NCBI GenBank assembly: GCA_015062305.1
Contig: SUUX01000013.1
Location: forward strand, 1 to 43,255
Direction: 5' to 3'
From: Alphaproteobacteria bacterium
GTDB lineage: Bacteria; Pseudomonadota; Alphaproteobacteria; RF32; CAG-239
DNA length: 43,255 bases
The position numbers and the translations under genes are program-made. Shown piece by piece: positions 17,266-25,955 of this stretch (position 1 is the stretch's first letter; the number at the start of each line of letters is the position of its first letter). The notes beneath the pieces were generated by a model. That model was not told the origin of the DNA. It made no database searches and worked only from the letters and a program-made list of their open reading frames with translations.

Positions 17266-17384
17266 CTCGTTATACTCCTGATAAAATTACACAGCAGTCC
17301 AACGTCCAAGTCCGAGTCCTGGTACGGAAAATTGACTTATTCAGAATCATTGATTCTCAAAAAAAAGCAATCTATACTTTAGTT

Positions 17385-18362
17385 CTAGTTTTTTATTTTT
17401 TGCAAAACATCTATCAGTTCTGCAAAATCTTGCGGAAACTCAGTAGAAAACGCCATGTTTTTTTGCGTTCTCGGATGCACAAAACCAAGTGTCTGCGCAT
17501 GCAATGCTTGTCTGGAAAAATTATTAACGAAACTTTTTACATCTGCTTCAACAGCTTTGCTTATAATTTTTTTAGACTTTACATAAAGTTTATCTCCAAC
17601 CAAATTGCAACCTATTTTACTCAGATGCACTCTAATTTGATGAGTTCTTCCTGTCTCCAAATTACATTTAACCAAAGCTGCTTCACCACCAAAAACTTCC
17701 ATTGTTTGGTAGTGTGTCACAGCGTGCTTGCCATTTTTTTGCACCACAGCCATTTTTTTTCTATCATATGGACTTCTTCCGATATCTGCATCTATCACAC
17801 CTTTCATAGGATTTGGCACCCCAAAAACCACAGCAAAATAAGTTCTTTCAATCGAATGTTCTGCAAACTGGGCGCACAAGTGCTGATGCGCTGCATCGTT
17901 TTTGGCCACCACCAACAAACCGGAGGTTTCTTTATCTATTCTATGAACAATTCCCGGTCTCTTAACTCCACTGATTCCAGACAAATCTTTACAATAATAC
18001 AACAAAGCATTCACCAGTGTTCCATCCACAGCTCCTGGAGCAGGATGCACCGTCATTCCTGCTGGTTTATTAACCACTATAATATCTTCATCTTCATACA
18101 CCACATCAAGAGGAATATCCTGTGCTATCGGCTCCGCATCTACTGCCGGAGGCACCAAAACCTGATAAACATCTCCGTCTCTAACCTTAAAAGAATTATC
18201 ACCTATTGTAACATCATCACAAGTCACATTACCAAGAGCAATCAACCTCTGTACCTGAGAACGAGAAATATCCGAAAAACAATCGCTTAAAAATTTATCG
18301 ATTCTTTTTCCTTTATAATCTTTATTAACTATTGGTGTGGTATAAACTGTTTCTATAGACAT
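17385..18362 (-). CDS. rluD: Pseudouridine synthase RluD family
   Basis: This 325-residue enzyme has an N-terminal S4 RNA-binding domain (about 18-75, RIDKFLSDCFSDISRSQVQRL) and the RluA-type catalytic domain with the motif HRIDKETSGLL, whose Asp143 is the catalytic residue, and NLETGRTHQIRVHL near the end. RluD modifies three uridines in helix 69 of 23S rRNA; assignment to RluD over RluA/RluC rests on the S4 domain and overall length. I start at 18362 (MSIETVY) after GGAT; the open frame extends 16 codons further with no conserved sequence. It probably shares regulation with rpoH downstream. Confidence 0.9.
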   Translation of the reverse strand: MSIETVYTTPIVNKDYKGKRIDKFLSDCFSDISRSQVQRLIALGNVTCDDVTIGDNSFKVRDGDVYQVLVPPAVDAEPIAQDIPLDVVYEDEDIIVVNKPAGMTVHPAPGAVDGTLVNALLYYCKDLSGISGVKRPGIVHRIDKETSGLLVVAKNDAAHQHLCAQFAEHSIERTYFAVVFGVPNPMKGVIDADIGRSPYDRKKMAVVQKNGKHAVTHYQTMEVFGGEAALVKCNLETGRTHQIRVHLSKIGCNLVGDKLYVKSKKIISKAVEADVKSFVNNFSRQALHAQTLGFVHPRTQKNMAFSTEFPQDFAELIDVLQKIKN

Positions 18363-18431
18363 ACGATTATCCCAAAAAACTTTTTTGATTATCATAAGAT
18401 CAAAAAACAAACTTGCAAGTAGGATTTACTC

Positions 18432-18716
18432 ATGAACAAACTAAAACTTATCAAAGCAATTGTTTTTATTCTCACCTTTTTGTTGGTATTTGGTATGCTC
18501 ACAGCCATTGGGGTCATATACAAAAAAGCATCTCAGCCAAAACCTCAAATACCATCATCCACCCTCCAACAACCCGAAGGCAGCCGTATAGAATCCTTCA
18601 AAGTAATAGAAGACAAAATATATCTCCTCATCAAACATGGAGGCAAACCAGACCGAATAATTATATTTTCTCCTGAAAATCCAGCCAACAAACCAACAGA
18701 AATCCGCATAAACTAA
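18432..18716 (+). CDS. Small membrane-anchored protein (DUF6476-like)
   Basis: The 94-residue protein has one N-terminal membrane segment (about 8-29, IKAIVFILTFLLVFGMLTAIG), a proline-rich linker, and a short basic and hydrophobic strand region (SFKVIEDKIYLLIKHGG). It is divergent from rluD; in my recollection, small DUF6476 proteins sit beside rluD and rpoH in several alphaproteobacteria, which supports the family guess. AGGA lies 8 bases before the ATG. The last ~36 bases are the left edge of the 2927-bp duplicated unit, and the next gene starts ten bases after its stop, so transcription may run on into the secretion block. Confidence 0.7.
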   Translation: MNKLKLIKAIVFILTFLLVFGMLTAIGVIYKKASQPKPQIPSSTLQQPEGSRIESFKVIEDKIYLLIKHGGKPDRIIIFSPENPANKPTEIRIN

Positions 18717-18726
18717 GGAGCCTTAA

Positions 18727-19575
18727 ATGATAGAAGAGACAACCCAAGACGAATTTGATCGTTTGCTTGATGATTTTATTGCCAAACAGTTATCAGAAAC
18801 AGAAGATTCCTTATCCGAAATAAAAGAAATCAAAGAAAACGAAAAACCTCAACCCTCATCAAACTATCCTCAAGATGAAGATGCCAACGCCTTATTTAAT
18901 GAGGAAAAGCAACTATACAATGCTTACCACAATTTCAAATGTGCCATAACAGATATGGCTCAAGCATCGTCTTTGGAGCTCCCTCCTTTTGAATTTTCTG
19001 CCAAACTTTTATATCCCAGATTTAGACCCTCTCGCATAAACGAACTCAACAATGACATTTGCAACGGTTGGAAAATTATGCTCACAGCTCAACCTGTGCG
19101 CCTATCTTCTTTGCCCAACAACGCATCAGATGAGCAGATTCTAAACTTTGCCGAAAAAACCACCGATGCCACACTACAAAATGCCCTCATTTCTTATGTC
19201 GAGGTTTTAATCGAGCTAGATAGTTGTGAGATTGCTTACCATTTACGCAAAGCCAAAGCCGAAAAGCGCAAAATAGAAAAACAAATCTATGAAGAACATC
19301 TGCAACGCAAAGAAAAAATGCAAAAATTTATAGAAGCTATCAAAGCTAAAAACTTCCCCATAGATGCCGAAAGATTAGTAAACAACTTCTTTAAATCCGT
19401 TCGCAAAGACCCGGAAGGAGCGCAAAAAATATTAGAAACCAACCCCGCAACCTATGCTCCGATACAAGTAGAAAAAATCCCACCTCGGTTTTTTGGCATG
19501 ATAAAACCAAAACCCGAAGACGGAATCCGTATAAACAAAGAAATTGGCAAATTCTTAAAAAACCTAAAAGCTTAG
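18727..19575 (+). CDS. Hypothetical protein A1 of the T4SS-associated block (copy 1)
   Basis: I do not recognise this 282-residue protein. It has no signal or membrane segment. The acidic N-terminus (about 1-55) reads EFDRLLDDFIAKQLSETEDS, the middle (about 60-165) looks globular and helical, a charged helix likely to form a coiled coil spans about 168-210 (RKAKAEKRKIEKQIYEEHLQ), and a helical C-terminus follows. Identical to the gene at 21654. A strong AGGAG precedes the ATG. By position upstream of a VirD4-type coupling protein it could be a secretion chaperone or adaptor; that is inference only. Confidence 0.8.
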   Translation: MIEETTQDEFDRLLDDFIAKQLSETEDSLSEIKEIKENEKPQPSSNYPQDEDANALFNEEKQLYNAYHNFKCAITDMAQASSLELPPFEFSAKLLYPRFRPSRINELNNDICNGWKIMLTAQPVRLSSLPNNASDEQILNFAEKTTDATLQNALISYVEVLIELDSCEIAYHLRKAKAEKRKIEKQIYEEHLQRKEKMQKFIEAIKAKNFPIDAERLVNNFFKSVRKDPEGAQKILETNPATYAPIQVEKIPPRFFGMIKPKPEDGIRINKEIGKFLKNLKA

Positions 19576-19650
19576 CAGTACAAAAATATAGACAAAAAAC
19601 AAAATTACTGCTATTATAATAGAAAACACCTTTTTAGAAAGGATGAAAAG

Positions 19651-21252
19651 ATGACAGCAAAAACAACTATTAATTCGAACGTAAATAACACACGTGCGAA
19701 TTATCGTCCTGCCCCATACTCCATGAAACTCAGCGGTTTCAATCCTCAAGACTTCAAACCTTCTTCTCCTCTAACATATTCTCCAGAAAAGACTGTTACC
19801 GTAAACCAACCAACTCCATCAAAGCCTGAGCAACGCTCTTTCAACGTTGAAGAAATGGAATCTTATTCCAAACTTTCAGTCGATGAACTGGAAGCGGCAA
19901 AAGAAAAAAATCCTCAACTTGCTGATGAATTTGATAAATTAATAGAAAGCAAAAAAACCAATATACAAACCGAATCTCAAGCTCCAGAGGGCGGAAAGAT
20001 AACTAACATGGGAAACCCGGATGATGAAGAACCAAATGATGATAAATTTGACATCCAACAAGGTGACTTTATTGAGTTTCTTATGAAAGACATCGTCTTA
20101 GCTTCTGCCGCTTGGGCGGGAAAAAAAGTATCAGGCTACGCCGGATTATACCTATACAAAGCATCTTCTGCAGTCTATCATTTTACCTCCGACAAAATTG
20201 AAGCAGGATGGGAATCTATAAAAGAAAGCGCAAAAGAAGGACAGGAGCGCTTCAACAATTATTGCGAATCTCTTAAAGACAATAAAGTCAATATTAATGA
20301 TCTTGAAACAGGATCTTATGCCAGAAATTTATTTGAAAGACACAATGAAAAAATTGATAGCATAGAAAAAGCATCCTTAAACCGTGAAGCTTTAGCCAAT
20401 TTTGCTGCATACATCTGCGACCCAAATCGCAAAGAAGAAATAACTTTAACAGAAGGCAATAACGGTAAAACTTATTGGACAGATAAAAAAACAGGCAAAA
20501 AAGTACCTATAACCAGCCAATATTCAATGCAACTGCTCGAACAAATTGGTAACGCTGTTGACACTATAAACAACAACCAAAACCTAACCCCAGAGCAAAA
20601 AGCAGGTATTTTAAAAAATCTTTCCCAAAGCACACAAGCCACAATCAGTAGGACAGCCATAATCCAAGGCCAAATGGATGTGTTTTGCACCAATATGGTA
20701 ACCGCATTAAAAATGCATGATAATTTGAATGGTGCTAAATTAAACGAAGAACAAGAACAAAAACAAGATAAAGAATATCTAGAGATGTCTAAACATCTGT
20801 TTCTGTCTTATTACAAAGACTTAAAAGAAAAAAAAGAAATTGCAGAAGGAATAAATTCTGTTGAAGATTTAATAAAACTAAGTGAAAAAGCCATGAAAAC
20901 ATCTTTCGACAATGCTCGCAATGGCAACTTTAAAGAAAAGAACAAAACTCCAACCAATACAGCTCTAAACACCATCATCCACCTGGCAAACAACAGAAAA
21001 ACAGAAGAAAAAGAAGAAAGCCTTATGCAATCTGCAATCAGATACACCCTCCATTCTGAAGAGAGTTTAGAAGACGCAGAATCAAACATAAAAGCCCTAA
21101 ATCTTCGCTTACAAGAAAACGATGCAGCCCGAAAAAAAGCAAAAGAAGCAAGAGAAAATATAGAAGGAAAGAGCGCAGGCTCTCAAAACCAATCAGACCT
21201 CTCAAAAACAACCACCCTCCCAAAACCAACCAACAAAACAAGGACACAATAG
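19651..21252 (+). CDS. Hypothetical protein B1 of the T4SS-associated block (copy 1)
   Basis: This 533-residue protein has no family that I recognise. The N-terminus (1-75) is Pro/Ser/Asn rich and probably disordered, 76-100 is a charged helix (SKLSVDELEAAKEKNPQLAD), and a mildly hydrophobic stretch at about 145-170 (MKDIVLASAAWAGKKVSGYA) could touch a membrane. The rest is helical and charged, with a long Lys/Glu-rich tail ending in a Thr/Pro/Asn/Lys-rich segment. No signal peptide. The length, disorder and position next to a coupling protein would fit a secreted substrate or a structural accessory; neither is shown. AAAGGA precedes the ATG and the next gene starts directly after its stop. 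Identical to 22578-24179. Confidence 0.8.
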   Translation: MTAKTTINSNVNNTRANYRPAPYSMKLSGFNPQDFKPSSPLTYSPEKTVTVNQPTPSKPEQRSFNVEEMESYSKLSVDELEAAKEKNPQLADEFDKLIESKKTNIQTESQAPEGGKITNMGNPDDEEPNDDKFDIQQGDFIEFLMKDIVLASAAWAGKKVSGYAGLYLYKASSAVYHFTSDKIEAGWESIKESAKEGQERFNNYCESLKDNKVNINDLETGSYARNLFERHNEKIDSIEKASLNREALANFAAYICDPNRKEEITLTEGNNGKTYWTDKKTGKKVPITSQYSMQLLEQIGNAVDTINNNQNLTPEQKAGILKNLSQSTQATISRTAIIQGQMDVFCTNMVTALKMHDNLNGAKLNEEQEQKQDKEYLEMSKHLFLSYYKDLKEKKEIAEGINSVEDLIKLSEKAMKTSFDNARNGNFKEKNKTPTNTALNTIIHLANNRKTEEKEESLMQSAIRYTLHSEESLEDAESNIKALNLRLQENDAARKKAKEARENIEGKSAGSQNQSDLSKTTTLPKPTNKTRTQ

Positions 21253-21657
21253 ATGAAACTCCTAAAAATCCTTAAATTCCTCATTGTTGGCATCGTGTGG
21301 AGCTACTTTTTTATAATTTGTTCTAATTTTGCTGTTTATAAAATTTGGAACTTCAACTTTCTTTCTGCACACAGCTGGCAAATCATAATCAACTTCTGGA
21401 ATGCCGGAGGCATAATAAAAACAGCCAAAGATTACGTTTTCCTTATATCCTTATTTTCTCTTCCCTTCATCTGGATATACGGATGGCGCAAAGCCCTAAA
21501 GATAAACTACTTACAACTGCTTTTATACCCTTTAGAAGCATATAATCGGCACATAATCAACAAATATGGGCAAGATTCTTCTCGTGTTGTTCTACGCAAC
21601 CTCAAGTCCAGCCAACAAACCAACAGAAATCCGCATAAACTAAGGAGCCTTAAATGA
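21253..21657 (+). CDS. Two-segment membrane protein C1, chimeric C-terminus at the duplication joint
   Basis: The first 118 residues equal those of the intact gene at 24180: a short basic start, a membrane segment (about 8-28), a second region of aromatic residues, and another membrane segment (about 60-78, FLISLFSLPFIWIYGW). After LKSSQ the frame runs into duplicated leader DNA and ends with TNRNPHKLRSLK, so the normal charged tail of about 42 residues is lost. The stop overlaps the next start codon as ATGA. It may still be made as a shortened protein. It begins directly at the stop codon of protein B1. Confidence 0.75.
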   Translation: MKLLKILKFLIVGIVWSYFFIICSNFAVYKIWNFNFLSAHSWQIIINFWNAGGIIKTAKDYVFLISLFSLPFIWIYGWRKALKINYLQLLLYPLEAYNRHIINKYGQDSSRVVLRNLKSSQQTNRNPHKLRSLK

Positions 21658-22502
21658 TAGAAGAGACAACCCAAGACGAATTTGATCGTTTGCTTGATGA
21701 TTTTATTGCCAAACAGTTATCAGAAACAGAAGATTCCTTATCCGAAATAAAAGAAATCAAAGAAAACGAAAAACCTCAACCCTCATCAAACTATCCTCAA
21801 GATGAAGATGCCAACGCCTTATTTAATGAGGAAAAGCAACTATACAATGCTTACCACAATTTCAAATGTGCCATAACAGATATGGCTCAAGCATCGTCTT
21901 TGGAGCTCCCTCCTTTTGAATTTTCTGCCAAACTTTTATATCCCAGATTTAGACCCTCTCGCATAAACGAACTCAACAATGACATTTGCAACGGTTGGAA
22001 AATTATGCTCACAGCTCAACCTGTGCGCCTATCTTCTTTGCCCAACAACGCATCAGATGAGCAGATTCTAAACTTTGCCGAAAAAACCACCGATGCCACA
22101 CTACAAAATGCCCTCATTTCTTATGTCGAGGTTTTAATCGAGCTAGATAGTTGTGAGATTGCTTACCATTTACGCAAAGCCAAAGCCGAAAAGCGCAAAA
22201 TAGAAAAACAAATCTATGAAGAACATCTGCAACGCAAAGAAAAAATGCAAAAATTTATAGAAGCTATCAAAGCTAAAAACTTCCCCATAGATGCCGAAAG
22301 ATTAGTAAACAACTTCTTTAAATCCGTTCGCAAAGACCCGGAAGGAGCGCAAAAAATATTAGAAACCAACCCCGCAACCTATGCTCCGATACAAGTAGAA
22401 AAAATCCCACCTCGGTTTTTTGGCATGATAAAACCAAAACCCGAAGACGGAATCCGTATAAACAAAGAAATTGGCAAATTCTTAAAAAACCTAAAAGCTT
22501 AG
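21654..22502 (+). CDS. Hypothetical protein A2 (identical copy of 18727-19575)
   Basis: All 282 residues match copy A1: acidic N-terminus, central helical part, charged coiled-coil-like stretch near 168-210. The ribosome site AGGAG is also copied. Here the start codon overlaps the end of the chimeric membrane protein gene (ATGA), so its translation may be coupled to that gene rather than to the small membrane protein that precedes A1. Function unknown. Confidence 0.8.
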   Translation: MIEETTQDEFDRLLDDFIAKQLSETEDSLSEIKEIKENEKPQPSSNYPQDEDANALFNEEKQLYNAYHNFKCAITDMAQASSLELPPFEFSAKLLYPRFRPSRINELNNDICNGWKIMLTAQPVRLSSLPNNASDEQILNFAEKTTDATLQNALISYVEVLIELDSCEIAYHLRKAKAEKRKIEKQIYEEHLQRKEKMQKFIEAIKAKNFPIDAERLVNNFFKSVRKDPEGAQKILETNPATYAPIQVEKIPPRFFGMIKPKPEDGIRINKEIGKFLKNLKA

Positions 22503-22577
22503 CAGTACAAAAATATAGACAAAAAACAAAATTACTGCTATTATAATAGAAAACACCTTTTTAGAAAGGATGAAAAG

Positions 22578-24179
22578 ATGACAGCAAAAACAACTATTAA
22601 TTCGAACGTAAATAACACACGTGCGAATTATCGTCCTGCCCCATACTCCATGAAACTCAGCGGTTTCAATCCTCAAGACTTCAAACCTTCTTCTCCTCTA
22701 ACATATTCTCCAGAAAAGACTGTTACCGTAAACCAACCAACTCCATCAAAGCCTGAGCAACGCTCTTTCAACGTTGAAGAAATGGAATCTTATTCCAAAC
22801 TTTCAGTCGATGAACTGGAAGCGGCAAAAGAAAAAAATCCTCAACTTGCTGATGAATTTGATAAATTAATAGAAAGCAAAAAAACCAATATACAAACCGA
22901 ATCTCAAGCTCCAGAGGGCGGAAAGATAACTAACATGGGAAACCCGGATGATGAAGAACCAAATGATGATAAATTTGACATCCAACAAGGTGACTTTATT
23001 GAGTTTCTTATGAAAGACATCGTCTTAGCTTCTGCCGCTTGGGCGGGAAAAAAAGTATCAGGCTACGCCGGATTATACCTATACAAAGCATCTTCTGCAG
23101 TCTATCATTTTACCTCCGACAAAATTGAAGCAGGATGGGAATCTATAAAAGAAAGCGCAAAAGAAGGACAGGAGCGCTTCAACAATTATTGCGAATCTCT
23201 TAAAGACAATAAAGTCAATATTAATGATCTTGAAACAGGATCTTATGCCAGAAATTTATTTGAAAGACACAATGAAAAAATTGATAGCATAGAAAAAGCA
23301 TCCTTAAACCGTGAAGCTTTAGCCAATTTTGCTGCATACATCTGCGACCCAAATCGCAAAGAAGAAATAACTTTAACAGAAGGCAATAACGGTAAAACTT
23401 ATTGGACAGATAAAAAAACAGGCAAAAAAGTACCTATAACCAGCCAATATTCAATGCAACTGCTCGAACAAATTGGTAACGCTGTTGACACTATAAACAA
23501 CAACCAAAACCTAACCCCAGAGCAAAAAGCAGGTATTTTAAAAAATCTTTCCCAAAGCACACAAGCCACAATCAGTAGGACAGCCATAATCCAAGGCCAA
23601 ATGGATGTGTTTTGCACCAATATGGTAACCGCATTAAAAATGCATGATAATTTGAATGGTGCTAAATTAAACGAAGAACAAGAACAAAAACAAGATAAAG
23701 AATATCTAGAGATGTCTAAACATCTGTTTCTGTCTTATTACAAAGACTTAAAAGAAAAAAAAGAAATTGCAGAAGGAATAAATTCTGTTGAAGATTTAAT
23801 AAAACTAAGTGAAAAAGCCATGAAAACATCTTTCGACAATGCTCGCAATGGCAACTTTAAAGAAAAGAACAAAACTCCAACCAATACAGCTCTAAACACC
23901 ATCATCCACCTGGCAAACAACAGAAAAACAGAAGAAAAAGAAGAAAGCCTTATGCAATCTGCAATCAGATACACCCTCCATTCTGAAGAGAGTTTAGAAG
24001 ACGCAGAATCAAACATAAAAGCCCTAAATCTTCGCTTACAAGAAAACGATGCAGCCCGAAAAAAAGCAAAAGAAGCAAGAGAAAATATAGAAGGAAAGAG
24101 CGCAGGCTCTCAAAACCAATCAGACCTCTCAAAAACAACCACCCTCCCAAAACCAACCAACAAAACAAGGACACAATAG
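22578..24179 (+). CDS. Hypothetical protein B2 (identical copy of 19651-21252)
   Basis: All 533 residues match copy B1: disordered start, short mildly hydrophobic stretch near 145-170, charged helical body and tail. The 75-base upstream gap is also identical and includes TATAAT (22542-22547), which lacks a clear -35 box. This copy is followed by the intact version of the membrane protein gene, so it is probably the ancestral arrangement. Function unknown. Confidence 0.8.
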   Translation: MTAKTTINSNVNNTRANYRPAPYSMKLSGFNPQDFKPSSPLTYSPEKTVTVNQPTPSKPEQRSFNVEEMESYSKLSVDELEAAKEKNPQLADEFDKLIESKKTNIQTESQAPEGGKITNMGNPDDEEPNDDKFDIQQGDFIEFLMKDIVLASAAWAGKKVSGYAGLYLYKASSAVYHFTSDKIEAGWESIKESAKEGQERFNNYCESLKDNKVNINDLETGSYARNLFERHNEKIDSIEKASLNREALANFAAYICDPNRKEEITLTEGNNGKTYWTDKKTGKKVPITSQYSMQLLEQIGNAVDTINNNQNLTPEQKAGILKNLSQSTQATISRTAIIQGQMDVFCTNMVTALKMHDNLNGAKLNEEQEQKQDKEYLEMSKHLFLSYYKDLKEKKEIAEGINSVEDLIKLSEKAMKTSFDNARNGNFKEKNKTPTNTALNTIIHLANNRKTEEKEESLMQSAIRYTLHSEESLEDAESNIKALNLRLQENDAARKKAKEARENIEGKSAGSQNQSDLSKTTTLPKPTNKTRTQ

Positions 24180-24662
24180 ATGAAACTCCTAAAAATCCTT
24201 AAATTCCTCATTGTTGGCATCGTGTGGAGCTACTTTTTTATAATTTGTTCTAATTTTGCTGTTTATAAAATTTGGAACTTCAACTTTCTTTCTGCACACA
24301 GCTGGCAAATCATAATCAACTTCTGGAATGCCGGAGGCATAATAAAAACAGCCAAAGATTACGTTTTCCTTATATCCTTATTTTCTCTTCCCTTCATCTG
24401 GATATACGGATGGCGCAAAGCCCTAAAGATAAACTACTTACAACTGCTTTTATACCCTTTAGAAGCATATAATCGGCACATAATCAACAAATATGGGCAA
24501 GATTCTTCTCGTGTTGTTCTACGCAACCTCAAGTCCAGCCAAAAAATCATGGAAGAAATCAAAAGTCAGTTAGATTCCATAAAACCAGCCAAAAACAAAG
24601 AAGTTAGCAACATCAGGTCTCAAGTAAACAAACAAAGAGAAGAAATAAATAAAACAGAATAA
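24180..24662 (+). CDS. Two-segment inner-membrane protein C2 (intact)
   Basis: The 160-residue protein has a basic start (MKLLKILK), membrane segment one (about 8-28), an aromatic stretch (NFNFLSAHSWQIIINFWN), membrane segment two (about 60-78) ending PFIWIYGW, and a charged tail predicted to be helical. Its layout matches the N-terminal 110 residues of the next gene: the pattern FVG/IVG-xxWS, a W/N-HF/NF pair, a LTF/LSL-xPxW-xxGW second segment. The two are probably paralogs. It begins at the stop codon of protein B2 and belongs to the same operon. The job is unknown; proximity suggests an inner-membrane partner of the coupling protein. Confidence 0.78.
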   Translation: MKLLKILKFLIVGIVWSYFFIICSNFAVYKIWNFNFLSAHSWQIIINFWNAGGIIKTAKDYVFLISLFSLPFIWIYGWRKALKINYLQLLLYPLEAYNRHIINKYGQDSSRVVLRNLKSSQKIMEEIKSQLDSIKPAKNKEVSNIRSQVNKQREEINKTE

Positions 24663-24718
24663 AACAGTTGTTAACTAATAAATGATAGACTAGAATAAAA
24701 CAAAAAAGGATAAAACGT

Positions 24719-25936
24719 TTGAAACCATTGCTAATATTGATACGCATAGCTTTTGTAGGTCTCTTCTGGAGCATTCTGTTTCTGGAAGGAATACGTGTTA
24801 TTATGCTTACCAATTGGCATTTTGATATTTTTAGAATCCCCCATTGGTTATATGCTTGGCACTTGTGGCTTTCCGGTTGGGTTATTGATGATCCCAAAGA
24901 ATGGGCGTTTATCCTCATAATCCTCACATTTATTCCCGTATGGCTCACGGGTTGGGCTGCCTTAAGCATGCTCAAGTGGGGCAAGATATTTAAAAATGTT
25001 CTCCGCCTACCTTTGAGCATATTCAAAAAGATTTTTGAAAAACAAGTAACCAAAATTGCGGCCTCTGCAAGCGTAAAAGTTGTTCAAAAAAAGAAATCAT
25101 ACAAAGAAATACGCCCTCGTAGCATTCGTCCTCCTACAGACGAAAACGTGTATACTCTCACCCCCGAAAAAAGAGCAGCTCTGTCTGGAACACCCAAACC
25201 AAAGACAAAGCCGATAGCTCAAACACAACCTAAGCCTTCTGCTCCAAAAGAGTTTAATCACTCTCTATTTAGTCTGGACGATGACGGTGTTGATTTTGAC
25301 TTTGATCTCTTTGACGACAAGCCAAAAGAAGAAAAACCGACAATGCCTCCTCAAGCAAAAAAAGAATCCGAACCAAAACAAAGTTCTTCTAAAACTAAAG
25401 AGCCCCAAAAACAATCAAACCAAGCTCCCAGAGGAGGAACAAACTCAACCCTTGAAATTCTAAAACAAAAAGGCTATGAAGTTATTACCGGCACTACAAT
25501 AAAAGGCACTTTGATAGACTTTATAGGAGTTTCTGGCTCACAAATTTGTTTATGTCTAAACGACAAAGAACCCGGAGACTGGCTAGCTGACGAAGAAAGA
25601 TTCAATGATGAAGAACCATTGTGGTTTTCAGAAAGCTCTCACCGCATTTCCCCTGTCCGCAAAATAGATATTGCTCGTACAATCATCAAAGATAAACTTG
25701 CCGATACAGATATGTCTTTCAACATAGAAGCTTTTGTTATTGAACAAATTGGCAACATCATCAACGCCGAAGATATGTTTGATGTTTGGGAAAATATGAA
25801 TATCAATGTAACCCGCATAGATAGAGGAACCCCAAAAGAAATTAAGCTTTTTGCCAAAACACTAGAAGAAGCTGAAGGCAAAACAAGCAAAGAAGACCTT
25901 GAAAAACTAAAAAAACTCATTCGTAGCATGGCGTAA
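24719..25936 (+). CDS. Membrane-anchored T4SS-associated protein with C-terminal alpha/beta domain
   Basis: This 405-residue protein starts at TTG (24719) behind AAAGGA. Two membrane segments lie at about 7-27 and 65-85 and resemble protein C2. Then comes a basic stretch, a long disordered Lys/Pro/Ser-rich linker (about 140-240, with the acidic patch SLDDDGVDFDFDLFDD), and a C-terminal domain (about 243-405) beginning LEILKQKGYEVITGTTIKGT, IDFIGVSGSQICLCL. The last part looks like an alpha/beta sheet domain, perhaps a decayed PD-(D/E)xK or NERD-like fold because the usual Glu-x-Lys is missing; that is a guess. It precedes the VirD4-type gene by 19 bases and is likely its partner. Confidence 0.72.
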   Translation: MKPLLILIRIAFVGLFWSILFLEGIRVIMLTNWHFDIFRIPHWLYAWHLWLSGWVIDDPKEWAFILIILTFIPVWLTGWAALSMLKWGKIFKNVLRLPLSIFKKIFEKQVTKIAASASVKVVQKKKSYKEIRPRSIRPPTDENVYTLTPEKRAALSGTPKPKTKPIAQTQPKPSAPKEFNHSLFSLDDDGVDFDFDLFDDKPKEEKPTMPPQAKKESEPKQSSSKTKEPQKQSNQAPRGGTNSTLEILKQKGYEVITGTTIKGTLIDFIGVSGSQICLCLNDKEPGDWLADEERFNDEEPLWFSESSHRISPVRKIDIARTIIKDKLADTDMSFNIEAFVIEQIGNIINAEDMFDVWENMNINVTRIDRGTPKEIKLFAKTLEEAEGKTSKEDLEKLKKLIRSMA

Positions 25937-25955
25937 AGATAAAAAAGAGGATTAA

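Larger units (their letters stand above)
18680..21606 (+). repeat. Tandem duplication, copy 1 (2927 bp)
   Basis: Copy 1 of an exact 2927-bp direct tandem repeat. All gene starts in it recur exactly 2927 bases later (18727/21654, 19651/22578, 21253/24180) and the encoded proteins are identical. The nine bases TCCAGCCAA occur at the left edge (18680), the middle joint (21607) and the right edge (24534), marking the microhomology used for the duplication. Confidence 0.93.
21607..24533 (+). repeat. Tandem duplication, copy 2 (2927 bp)
   Basis: Second copy of the exact 2927-bp unit described for 18680-21606. It ends inside the intact membrane protein gene at the third TCCAGCCAA (24534-24542). I saw no base differences in the stretches compared by eye. 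Confidence 0.93.

Noticed and set aside
19589..19620. TAGACA and TATAAT before protein B1 as a promoter
   Set aside because: The spacing is 20 bases and the -35 match is poor; only the -10-like box is convincing.
18680..24533. Duplication as a composite transposon
   Set aside because: No transposase, no inverted repeats and no target-site duplication; only 9-bp microhomology at the joints.
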